The notes under the pieces: generated by a model | Databases searched by the model: none | What the model was told of the DNA's origin: nothing | The model's input: the letters and a program-made list of their open reading frames with translations, nothing else | Made by a program: the position numbers and the translations under genes | In this document: positions 1-6,826 of the stretch, piece by piece | Layout of the letters: each line of letters begins with the position of its first letter | Position numbering within the stretch: position 1 is the stretch's first letter | From: Ktedonobacterales bacterium | GTDB taxonomy: Bacteria; Chloroflexota; Ktedonobacteria; Ktedonobacterales; JADMIN01 | Reading direction: 5' to 3' | DNA: 14,135 bases | NCBI GenBank assembly: GCA_025935235.1 | Contig: JAICVT010000070.1 | Coordinates: 1 to 14,135 of the forward strand

Positions 1-90
1 ACCGCTGGTGGTCGCGGCTGGCGCGGCGGCGCAGCCCACCAGCAGCGCGCACAGCCCAACCAGGCTGGCGAACAGGATTCCACGACGCAT
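1..90 (-). CDS. Lipoprotein, N-terminal fragment (gene runs off the window)
   Basis: Thirty codons read on the minus strand from an ATG at 90-88 to the window edge. The peptide starts MRRGILFASLVGLCALLVGC and continues with an Ala/Pro/Thr-rich stretch. This is a classic type II signal peptide: two Arg, a hydrophobic core, then a lipobox Leu-Val-Gly-Cys with the acylated Cys at residue 20, followed by a low-complexity linker. An AGGGGAG ribosome site lies 5 nt upstream of the ATG. The mature domain is outside the window, so no function can be given; substrate-binding proteins and c-type or copper redox proteins commonly begin this way. It is transcribed away from the 348-758 gene. Confidence 0.8.
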   Translation of the reverse strand, partial: MRRGILFASLVGLCALLVGCAAAPAATTSG

Positions 91-95
91 CTGAT

Positions 96-102
96 CTCCC
101 CT
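96..102 (-). promoter_or_regulatory. Ribosome binding site of the lipoprotein gene
   Basis: AGGGGAG on the minus strand, 5 nt before the ATG at 90. It supports this short partial reading frame as real. Confidence 0.7.
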
Positions 103-192
103 TTCACGGAACCGGATCAGTACAGGATGATTGCAGCGGCGCCGCGCATAGGATGGGCGCCGCGTCGAATCTGGCGCAAGCGTACCAGCGCG

Positions 193-232
193 GGCAAGCA
201 AACTCAATGCGGCGCGTCACAGTTGGCTTGCC
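193..232. repeat. Inverted repeat in the divergent intergenic region
   Basis: GGCAAGCAAACT (193-204) and AGTTGGCTTGCC (221-232) are inverted copies of 12 bp with one mismatch, separated by 16 nt. They lie in the 257-bp gap between the divergent lipoprotein and 348-758 genes. They could be an operator for a dimeric regulator or a stem in the 5' leader. No convincing -35/-10 pair was seen in this gap. Confidence 0.45.
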
Positions 233-347
233 ACGTCGGCGTTCAGGCATCGGCTGGCGCGCGTGGCTGGCGCCGAACATGCAGGAAACGATCCAGCGCG
301 GAATCAGCCGCCGCGACCAAGGATCATCTGACGCAAGGAGAGAGCGC

Positions 348-758
348 ATGACCACCCACCATCAATCCCATTCGGACGCCGAACATCACGACGAACACTC
401 GCGCTCGGCGCAGCGCGCCCACTGGGTCAACTCGCCCGACGAGCATGAGGAGCATCCTGGCCAGACGCTGGCCACCCGCTCGCACGAGGTGATCCAGCGC
501 TGGGCGGAAGAGCGCAAAGCGACGCCCTCGACCGTTCCCGGCACAAGCCACGGAGCCGACGAGGGCGTCCTGCGCTTCAACTTCCCTGGCTACGGCGGCG
601 ACAAGCTCGAAGCGATTAGCTGGGATCAGTTCTTCAAGACCTTCGACGATCGCGACCTGATCTTCCTGTTCCAGGAGCACATGAAGGCTGGCAATCAGAG
701 CAACTTCTTCCACCTGGAGCGCGCCGAGGGCGAGCACAAGCCTGAGCATAAGCACTGA
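348..758 (+). CDS. Conserved hypothetical protein with His-rich ends (136 aa)
   Basis: The ATG at 348 is chosen because AAGGAGAG (335-342) lies 5 nt upstream; an in-frame upstream extension to 153 has no ribosome site. The product is soluble, with no signal peptide or membrane helix. Residues 1-40 and the last 10 are rich in His, Glu and Asp. The core (about residues 60-125) is globular, with GVLRFNFPGYGG, then an ISWDQFFKTFDDRDLIFLFQ stretch and a QSNFFHL end. I recall a similar core in uncharacterised proteins of actinobacteria and other GC-rich soil bacteria, but I know no assigned function. The His-rich tails could bind metal; that is inference. A palindromic repeat starts 9 nt after the stop. 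Confidence 0.8.
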   Translation: MTTHHQSHSDAEHHDEHSRSAQRAHWVNSPDEHEEHPGQTLATRSHEVIQRWAEERKATPSTVPGTSHGADEGVLRFNFPGYGGDKLEAISWDQFFKTFDDRDLIFLFQEHMKAGNQSNFFHLERAEGEHKPEHKH

Positions 759-767
759 GCGCCGCTC

Positions 768-838
768 GGCTGGCGAATGAATCCGCGCCTGAGAGGTAGC
801 TCCGCAAGGGCCTCCCAGGCGCGGATTCCACCGTCAGC
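768..838. repeat. Paired-arm palindromic dispersed repeat (REP-like), copy 1
   Basis: The left arm 768-796 and right arm 811-838 are inverted copies. The strongest stem is 779-796 with 811-828: 18 bp with one mismatch, and a 14-nt loop. The same arm sequence recurs near 12341-12374, including the exact strings AAGGGCCTCCCAGGCGCG and ATTCATTCGCCAGCC (the latter as the reverse complement of 768-782). It sits just after the stop of the 348-758 gene and could form a strong hairpin in the mRNA 3' end, but there is no T-run to make it a standard terminator. Confidence 0.75.
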
Positions 839-1011
839 GGGGGCTTCGGCTGCGACTTTTGTCGCTGCGCTGTCGCCAGTTCTTCTGGCAGGATGTATGC
901 GGGCGAATGCGCCAACTCGCGCTATGCTCTGCCGTGTGCCACAATCAGGGAAAGAGGACAGGCAGACGCTCAGAGCCGCTGATCGTCTCTGGTAGCCACA
1001 CCCAGCCAGTC

Positions 1012-2178
1012 ATGGCGATTGCGCATAGTGAGGTTTCCGTGAGAGCAGTAGGACACGCCTGGCTGGAGTGGGTGCGGACGCTCTATCCGGGCTACTTCGC
1101 CTCGGTCATGGCGACGGGCATCGTCTCGGTGGCGCTGCTGCTCACCGGGGCGCTGCCGCTCTCCTATACGCTGTGGGGCATCGGCGGCGCGCTGCTGGTC
1201 TTCCTGGCGGTGGTCTACACTCTGCGCGCGCTGCGCTACCCGCGCGAGATGCGGCGCGACTTCTTCGATCCCAGCGTGGCGTTTGGCTTCTTCACCTTCA
1301 TCGCCGCCGTCGGCGTCATCGCCACCCGCTCGGCGCTCGCCGACTGGGTGATCGTGCCGGGCGCCCTCACGCTGATCGCCGCTATCGCGTGGTTCATTCT
1401 GACCTACTGGACCTTCGCGATGCTGCTGATTACCAACACGCAGCCAATCGGCGAGGCGCTGAATGGCTCGTGGCTGATCGCCATTGTCGCCACCGAGTCG
1501 CTGGCCACCACCTGGGTGCTGCTGACCAACATCCAGCCCGCCCAGCGCGCCACGCTGCAACTGCTGGCCTACGCCTTCTGGACCTTCGGCGTGCTGCTCT
1601 ACCTGATCTTCATCGCGCTCATCATGTATCGCTTCTTCTTCCTGAAGGTGCGGGCGAGCGACCTCAAGCCGCCCTACTGGATCAACATGGGCGCGATGGC
1701 CATCACCACCGTCGCAGGCGTGCGCATGCTCGATGTGAAGGAGCCGACCACGCTGCTCGTGACGCTGCGCCCGTACATCGAGGGCTTCACGGTCATGATG
1801 TGGGCGTGGGGGACGTGGTGGATCCCGCTGCTGATCGTCATCGGCATCTGGAAGTACGTCTTCGTGCGCGAGCCGATGCGCTATCATCCTTCATTGTGGA
1901 GCGTGGTCTTCCCACTGGGCATGTACGCGACCGCCGTGCAGTTGCTGACCCACATCCCCGGACTGGAGTTCCTGGCCGTCATCGGCCCCTACTGCACATG
2001 GATCGCCTTCGCGGCGTGGGCGCTGGTCGCGCTGGGCTGGCTGTGGTCGGCCTTCGCTACGTTGCGCGGGGCGCTGCGGGCGGGCGCGCTGGCCAGCGGC
2101 GCGGCGCCATCGGCGTTGGCTGGCTCGCAGGGGCAGCCCTCGGGCGAGCGGCGAGGCGCGCCGAGTCGCATCCCCTGA
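1012..2178 (+). CDS. TDT/SLAC1-family (TehA-like) anion transporter or channel
   Basis: Integral membrane protein of about 388 aa with roughly ten hydrophobic helices. The early motif YPGYFASVMATGIVS (residues 25-39) is a hallmark of the tellurite-resistance/dicarboxylate transporter (TDT) family, which includes TehA, malate transporters and the plant SLAC1/SLAH anion channels. Members pass anions such as malate, chloride or nitrate across the inner membrane. The start is uncertain. ATG at 1012 has no clear ribosome site; GTG at 1039, giving 379 aa, has GTGAGG 5 nt upstream and is a good alternative; the upstream extension to 859 does not look like protein of this family. The gene is 78 bp before the cytochrome b-like gene and on the same strand, so it may supply or remove the anionic substrate or product of the Mo enzyme (inference). 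The last ~40 residues are a low-complexity Ala/Gly/Ser/Arg tail. Confidence 0.85.
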   Translation: MAIAHSEVSVRAVGHAWLEWVRTLYPGYFASVMATGIVSVALLLTGALPLSYTLWGIGGALLVFLAVVYTLRALRYPREMRRDFFDPSVAFGFFTFIAAVGVIATRSALADWVIVPGALTLIAAIAWFILTYWTFAMLLITNTQPIGEALNGSWLIAIVATESLATTWVLLTNIQPAQRATLQLLAYAFWTFGVLLYLIFIALIMYRFFFLKVRASDLKPPYWINMGAMAITTVAGVRMLDVKEPTTLLVTLRPYIEGFTVMMWAWGTWWIPLLIVIGIWKYVFVREPMRYHPSLWSVVFPLGMYATAVQLLTHIPGLEFLAVIGPYCTWIAFAAWALVALGWLWSAFATLRGALRAGALASGAAPSALAGSQGQPSGERRGAPSRIP

Positions 2179-2241
2179 CGTGATCTCAGACCGCTAAAGG
2201 CGAGGAACGGTTGCGCGGTGGAGCGCACTGAAGCGTACTGG

Positions 2242-2250
2242 AAGGAGAGG
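2242..2250 (+). promoter_or_regulatory. Ribosome binding site deciding the cytochrome b-like start
   Basis: AAGGAGAGG, 6 nt before the ATG at 2257. It favours this start over the in-frame GTG at 2218, which has no such site. Confidence 0.75.
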
Positions 2251-2256
2251 ACGAGC

Positions 2257-3492
2257 ATGAGTCAACAGGTGATCCCGGCGGAAGGACCAGCGCAAGGGCC
2301 CGCGCGGGCGACGGCTCAGCGCGACGCCGACGCCGAGCGCCGCGACCGCACGAGCCAGCGCGCCTGGGCGCTGGTGGCGGGCATCCTCGCCGCCGTGCTA
2401 CTGGTGGCGCTAATCGCCATCGGGTCACGTGGATTCCACTGGTTCGATTCCGCGCTGATCGGCTATGCGGTCGGCTCTGTCTTCACCTTCGCCGCCGTGA
2501 CCTACAAATACACCTTCTGGCTGATGCGCCCGCAGACGGGACGCTACTTCCGGCGCGGCTGGCAGCTCTTCTTCTCCGCCGAGAACTTCCGCAAGTACTT
2601 CATCCTGGTGCCGTCGGCCATCTTCAAAGGTATCCTGGCGCAGACCTTCATCCGCAAGCGCAGCTACTACCGCTGGATCATGCACCTGTGCATCTTCTGG
2701 GGCGTGATCCTCTCGCTGGCCATCACCTGGCCGCTGACCTTCGGCTGGCTGCGCTTCACGCAACCGCTCGACGGCAGCGGGCAGTACCGCATGTGGGTAT
2801 TTGGCTTCCCGCTCTTCACCTTTGACCCCTACTCGGTCCTCGGCTTCGTGCTCTACCACGCGCTGGTCTTCACGGCGATCCTGCTGCTGATCGGGCTGGT
2901 GATGGCCTTCCACCGCCGCTTCCACGATCTCTACAGCATCACGACGCAGCGCTTTGGCTTCGACCTGGTTCCGCTGGCGCTGCTGGTCGCGATCGTCATC
3001 ACGGGCCTTGCGCTGACCGCCGACAGCACGTTCTTCAATGGCGCCTTCTACTGGTTCATCTCGCTGACTCACCAGGCGATTGTCGTGTTGTGGCTGATCT
3101 CGCTGCCCTTTGGCAAGTTCTTCCACATCCTCGAGCGCCCGGCGACGGTCGGCATCGAGTTGTACTGGCGGGCCAGCGAAGACTCCACACCGCATCTCTG
3201 CCCGCGCTGTGGGGCGCCCTTCGCGCCCGCGCGCTTCATTCACGATCTGAAGCTGACGCTCGATGATATCGGCCAGGAGTATTTCGTGGCGGCCGCCGCG
3301 GACGGCGCCGCGCCGCCGCGCATGCCCTCGCGCGGACCCGCGCGCGTGATGGCGAAGCAGGCCGACATCGAGCGCCGGGCGACGATGCCGCATGAGATCT
3401 GGTGGCAGGACTTCTGCCCCGATTGCAAGCGCGTCATGCGCGGCGAGGCCAACATGGCCGCCCTCGGACGCGATGGCAACCAGTTCCTCTGA
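2257..3492 (+). CDS. Cytochrome b-like membrane subunit with C-terminal double-CxxC domain
   Basis: 411 aa. About six transmembrane helices are visible (near residues 36-56, 64-82, 141-160, 191-213, 236-254, 265-285), and the segment 112-130 may be amphipathic. Positive charges place both termini in the cytoplasm. His residues near helix ends (H143, H201, H219/H223, H272, H290) could ligate two b hemes; H201 and H272 would lie near the outer face, and H143 and H290 near the inner face. This arrangement resembles NarI/HdrE/DsrM-type quinone-reactive subunits, but the match is by pattern only. The cytoplasmic tail carries C315-x2-C318 and C387-x2-C390, as in a zinc ribbon or rubredoxin-like site, which NarI lacks. 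The gene precedes the Mo subunit by 89 bp. Likely role: electron exchange between the quinone pool and the cytoplasmic Fe-S/Mo subunits. Confidence 0.7.
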   Translation: MSQQVIPAEGPAQGPARATAQRDADAERRDRTSQRAWALVAGILAAVLLVALIAIGSRGFHWFDSALIGYAVGSVFTFAAVTYKYTFWLMRPQTGRYFRRGWQLFFSAENFRKYFILVPSAIFKGILAQTFIRKRSYYRWIMHLCIFWGVILSLAITWPLTFGWLRFTQPLDGSGQYRMWVFGFPLFTFDPYSVLGFVLYHALVFTAILLLIGLVMAFHRRFHDLYSITTQRFGFDLVPLALLVAIVITGLALTADSTFFNGAFYWFISLTHQAIVVLWLISLPFGKFFHILERPATVGIELYWRASEDSTPHLCPRCGAPFAPARFIHDLKLTLDDIGQEYFVAAAADGAAPPRMPSRGPARVMAKQADIERRATMPHEIWWQDFCPDCKRVMRGEANMAALGRDGNQFL

Positions 3493-3493
3493 G

Positions 3494-3544
3494 AACCCAG
3501 TCAAACCCAGTCAAACCGAGCCTGCCGAGCCTGCCGAGCCTGCG
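3494..3544. repeat. Compound short tandem repeats before the Mo subunit gene
   Basis: AACCCAGTCA occurs twice in tandem (3494-3513). GAGCCTGCC then occurs three times (3518-3544), the last copy ending in G. These fill most of the gap between the cytochrome b-like stop and the Mo subunit start. The array may set spacing or may simply be slippage debris. Confidence 0.85.
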
Positions 3545-3581
3545 ACTCTGAGCGTCACGCCAGCTAGAAAGCGCCGACCCG

Positions 3582-5861
3582 ATGAGTGTTGACAAGCGAT
3601 TGTTCGAACCGGACCAGACCGATACCTACGATTTCCATTCGGCTAAGCCGACCAAATGGGAGTCGAACGAAGACATCGAACACTACGTGCCGACCCACTG
3701 CTGCTACTGTGGTGTGCAGTGCGGCATGTATCTGAAGGTGGACAACGGCAAGGTCGTGGGCGTCGAGCCACGCTATGACTTCCCACTAAACCAGGGCATG
3801 CTCTGCCCGAAAGGCGCCACCGCCTACCAGACGGTCAATCATCCCGACCGGCTGACTACCCCGCTGATGCGGCGCGGCGGCAAGAGCAGCCCGCTGGAGC
3901 CAGTGAGCTGGGATGAGGCGCTCGATACCATCGCGCGGCGCTTCCGCGAGCTTCAGGCGCAGCACGGCGCCGACTCGGTTGCCGTCTACAGCGGCTCCTC
4001 GATGACCAACGAGAAGTGCTACCTGATGGGCAAGTTCGCGCGCGTGGCGCTGGGGACGCGCCACTGCGACTACAATGGGCGACTCTGCATGTCGTCGGCC
4101 ACGGGCGCCAACGAGCGCTCGCTGGGCATTGACCGCGCGTCGAATCCGGTCAGCGATAGCTTGCACGCCGATGTGATCTTCGCGATCGGCGCGAATGTTG
4201 GCGAGTGCTTCCCGATCGTGACGAGCTGGCTGTGGCGCGCGCGCGATCGTGGCGCCAAGCTGATCGTGGCCGACCCGCGCCAGACGCCGATCGCGCGGAC
4301 GGCGGATATCTTCCTGCCGCTGCGCTCTGGTACTGACTCGGCCCTGCTCAACGCGATGCTGTGTGTCGTCATCCAGGAGGGGCTGGTGGATGAGGAGTTC
4401 ATCCGCCAGCGCACGACCGGCTGGGAAGAGACGAAGGCGCTGGCGCTGCAATACACGCCTGAGAAGGTGGCCAAGGTCTGCGGGCTGAAGGCGGAGACAA
4501 TCGTCGAGGCGGCGCGGCTCTATGGCAAGGCCAACGCGGCGCTGATCTACACGGCGCGCGGGCTGGAGCACCAGAGCAAGGGCGTGGATAACGGCGTGGC
4601 GTGCGCGAATCTGGCGCTGGCCACCGGCAACTTTGGCCGACCCGGCGCGGGCTACATGACGCTGACCGGCCAGGGCAACGGCCAGGGTGGCCGCGAGATG
4701 GGCCAGAAGGCCTCGCAGCTCCCCGGCGAGCGCGACATCGAGAATCCGGAGCATCGCGCCTATATCGCTTCGGTCTGGGGCGTGGACGAGAAAGACATCC
4801 CGCACGCGGGCCTGCCCGCCACGCTGATGATCCCGGCGATGCTGCGCGAGGAGATTCGCGCCTGCTTTATGATCTGCTCGAATCCGATGGTCTCGCTGCC
4901 CGATCAGCATACAGTAGAGAAGGCGCTGCGCGCGCTGGACCTCTTCGTTGTCTGCGACTTCTTCCTCTCGGAGACGGCGGCGCTGGCCGACATCGTGCTG
5001 CCAGGTAACACCTGGGCGGAGGATGAAGGCACCTCGACCTCGCTGGAGGGGCGCGTCATCAAGTACAACAAGGCGGTTGATCCGCCGGAGGGCGCGCGGC
5101 TCGACTGGGATATCGTCTGCGATCTGGCGCGGCGGCTCGGCAAAGGGCAGTATTTCCCCTACAAGGGTCAGCGCGACATCTTCGAGGAGGTGCGCATCGC
5201 CACGAAAGGCTCGCACTCCGACTACTATGGCATCACCTACGAGAAGATCGAGGCGCAGAATGGCGTCTTCTGGCCCTGCCGCACCGAAGACGACCCCGGC
5301 ACGCCGCGGCTCTATGAGCAGCGCTTCGGCTTCGCGGATGGCCTGGCGCGCTTCCACCCGATCACCTATCTGCCGCCCGCCGAGGAGCCAGACGCGGAGT
5401 ATCCGCTGGTGCTGACGACCGGGCGCGTGATCTACCACTACCTCTCGGGCAACCAGACCCGCCGCACGCCGTTCCTCTTCGAGATGGCGCCGTGTCCCTG
5501 GGTGGAGATCAACGAGGTGGCGGCCGCCGAGCGCGGCATCGCGGATGGCGACTGGGTGACGGTGCGCACCCGGCGCGGCGAAATGACGGCGCCCGCGCTG
5601 GTGGTGCGCTCGATTCGCCCGGATACGATCTTCATCCCCTACCACTACGGTAATGCGCAGGCCGCCAACATCCTGACCAATCCGGTGCTGGAGCCGATGA
5701 ACAAGATTCCCGAATACAAGGTCTGCGCGGCGGCCATCGCGAAAGCGGCTGAGCCGCCAGCCTGGGCGGCGGGGCTGGACCCCGACCTGCTGAAGCAGGC
5801 GCGGCGCGGACGCCACGCGCTGCCCAGCGCGGGCGGTAAGGTCGGCCCGCGTGTGCAGTAG
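3582..5861 (+). CDS. Molybdopterin (bis-MGD) oxidoreductase, nitrate-reductase-like, cytoplasmic
   Basis: 759 aa, a complete member of the DMSO reductase/CISM superfamily. The N-terminal [4Fe-4S] motif is C40-x2-C43-x3-C47-x27-C75, followed by P76-K77-G78, where Lys77 fits the electron-relay position. The likely Mo ligand is C169 in NGRLCMSSATGA. Nas/Nap nitrate reductases have Arg-Leu-Cys-Met here, whereas formate dehydrogenases have Cys or Sec followed by His. Later motifs LALATGNFGRPGAGY, LTGQGNGQGGREMG, LPGNTWAEDEGT and the C-terminal cofactor-binding domain (from about residue 605, LVLTTGRVIYHY) are intact. There is no Tat signal, so the enzyme should be cytoplasmic. I recall close relatives in actinobacteria and other soil bacteria annotated only as molybdopterin oxidoreductase or nitrate reductase. 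The upstream ribosome site is weak, so translation may be coupled to the preceding gene. Substrate unproven; nitrate is favoured, formate less so. Confidence 0.88.
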   Translation: MSVDKRLFEPDQTDTYDFHSAKPTKWESNEDIEHYVPTHCCYCGVQCGMYLKVDNGKVVGVEPRYDFPLNQGMLCPKGATAYQTVNHPDRLTTPLMRRGGKSSPLEPVSWDEALDTIARRFRELQAQHGADSVAVYSGSSMTNEKCYLMGKFARVALGTRHCDYNGRLCMSSATGANERSLGIDRASNPVSDSLHADVIFAIGANVGECFPIVTSWLWRARDRGAKLIVADPRQTPIARTADIFLPLRSGTDSALLNAMLCVVIQEGLVDEEFIRQRTTGWEETKALALQYTPEKVAKVCGLKAETIVEAARLYGKANAALIYTARGLEHQSKGVDNGVACANLALATGNFGRPGAGYMTLTGQGNGQGGREMGQKASQLPGERDIENPEHRAYIASVWGVDEKDIPHAGLPATLMIPAMLREEIRACFMICSNPMVSLPDQHTVEKALRALDLFVVCDFFLSETAALADIVLPGNTWAEDEGTSTSLEGRVIKYNKAVDPPEGARLDWDIVCDLARRLGKGQYFPYKGQRDIFEEVRIATKGSHSDYYGITYEKIEAQNGVFWPCRTEDDPGTPRLYEQRFGFADGLARFHPITYLPPAEEPDAEYPLVLTTGRVIYHYLSGNQTRRTPFLFEMAPCPWVEINEVAAAERGIADGDWVTVRTRRGEMTAPALVVRSIRPDTIFIPYHYGNAQAANILTNPVLEPMNKIPEYKVCAAAIAKAAEPPAWAAGLDPDLLKQARRGRHALPSAGGKVGPRVQ

Positions 5862-5878
5862 CGCGCGGTAGCGCGCGG
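5859..5878. repeat. Exact 10-bp tandem duplication at the Mo subunit stop codon
   Basis: TAGCGCGCGG occurs twice in a row. The first copy begins with the TAG stop of the oxidoreductase gene, so coding is not changed. Confidence 0.85.
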
Positions 5879-5937
5879 GAGGGCGAACGGGGAAACGAGC
5901 GAGCGCGCTGAGGAGGCTCAGAGAGGATGAAGGCGTT

Positions 5938-6762
5938 ATGGCTGTGAAACGGATCTTTCTCGACCCATCGCGGTGCATCGGCTGCCGCTCGTGTGTGTCG
6001 GCTTGCCGCGAGTGCGACACGCACAAGGGTCAGAGCATGATCTATATTGACTACATCAATCGCGACAACACGGTGGCGACGTCACCCTCACTCTGCATGC
6101 ACTGCGAGGAGCCGGTCGCGCCATGCGCGCAGGTCTGCCCGGCGCAGGCAATCCTCATCAGCCCGGATGGTGTGGTGCAGCAGGCCGATGACTCGCGCTG
6201 CATCAACATCCGCAACTGCGTCTACGTCTGCCCGTTTGGCATCCCGAAGTTCGATACCAGCGGCTCGTACATGCGCAAGTGCAACCTCTGTTACGACCGC
6301 ACGAGCCTGGGCAAGCCGCCGATGTGCTCCTCGGTCTGCCCGACGCAGGCGATCTTCTACGGGACGTATGAAGAGTTCATCCAGGCGGGGCGCGCGACAC
6401 AGGGCGCCAAGCCGGTCAACGTCTTCTACTTCGGGCGGCAGCGCGTCCGCACGCGCAACTACGTGGTGATGCGCGAGGACGACGACGCGCTCGACCTGAT
6501 GGCGCTGGCGGCGGAGGCCAGCCTGGGCCAGGTCGCCGCGACGCCGCCAGCGACGTTGGGCCAGCAGAGCGCGGGCTGGGAGGAAGCCGAGACGGCGGGC
6601 ATCCCAGAGCGCTTCGCGCCACCGCAGCCGTGGGCGCCGCGGGTCGCGCCCGATGCGCCAACCACCCCCGTGCCTGAAAAGGATCCCGGTCGGCCAGCCG
6701 AGCCGGCGCAGACGCCGCCGCAGACGCCAGCGCCCTCGGAGCCTGTTCCCTCAGCGCCCTGA
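5938..6762 (+). CDS. Four-cluster ferredoxin-type electron transfer subunit (NarH/FdnH/HybA-like)
   Basis: 274 aa. Cys groups run C13-x2-C16-x2-C19-x3-C23, then C53/C56/C63/C67, then C88-x5-C94-x3-C98, then C115-x2-C118-x11-C130-x3-C134. This is the pattern of polyferredoxin subunits that wire Mo catalytic subunits to membrane cytochromes. The third group lacks the second ligand: Ile91 stands where Cys is usual (RCINIRNCVYVC). NarH has a comparable replacement (Trp) and holds a [3Fe-4S] cluster. There is no Tat signal and no C-terminal anchor helix, so it should be a cytoplasmic partner of the upstream Mo subunit. Residues from about 195 to the end form a Pro/Ala-rich, probably disordered tail. 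AAGG lies 4 nt before the ATG, and GAGAGG is also nearby. It lies 76 bp after the Mo gene. Confidence 0.88.
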   Translation: MAVKRIFLDPSRCIGCRSCVSACRECDTHKGQSMIYIDYINRDNTVATSPSLCMHCEEPVAPCAQVCPAQAILISPDGVVQQADDSRCINIRNCVYVCPFGIPKFDTSGSYMRKCNLCYDRTSLGKPPMCSSVCPTQAIFYGTYEEFIQAGRATQGAKPVNVFYFGRQRVRTRNYVVMREDDDALDLMALAAEASLGQVAATPPATLGQQSAGWEEAETAGIPERFAPPQPWAPRVAPDAPTTPVPEKDPGRPAEPAQTPPQTPAPSEPVPSAP

Positions 6763-6826
6763 ACGCGGGCTAGACGGAGATGACGCGGGCGCATGCGGGA
6801 TAAGCAGTTGATGCAGGAGAGATGTC

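Noticed and set aside
777..995. Plus-strand frame with a lipobox-like Leu-Leu-Ala-Gly-Cys
   Set aside because: It begins inside the palindromic repeat, has no ribosome site, and the hydrophobic stretch is short. The resemblance is probably chance.
859..1011. N-terminal extension of the TDT transporter
   Set aside because: The added 51 residues are polar and Cys/Arg-rich, unlike the family, and no ribosome site precedes 859.
3473..3592. Small frame bridging the cytochrome b-like and Mo genes (39 codons)
   Set aside because: Its Pro-Ala-Glu repeats come from the DNA tandem repeats. It overlaps genes at both ends and has no ribosome site, though it could aid translational coupling.
3582..5861. 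Formate dehydrogenase as the definite name of the Mo subunit
   Set aside because: The residue after the Mo-ligand Cys is Met, not His, and the neighbouring motif fits nitrate reductases better.
3786..6026. Very long minus-strand open frame opposite the Mo subunit gene
   Set aside because: Its product is Arg/Ala/Gln-rich with no domain logic. It is a side effect of GC-rich third positions in the real gene.
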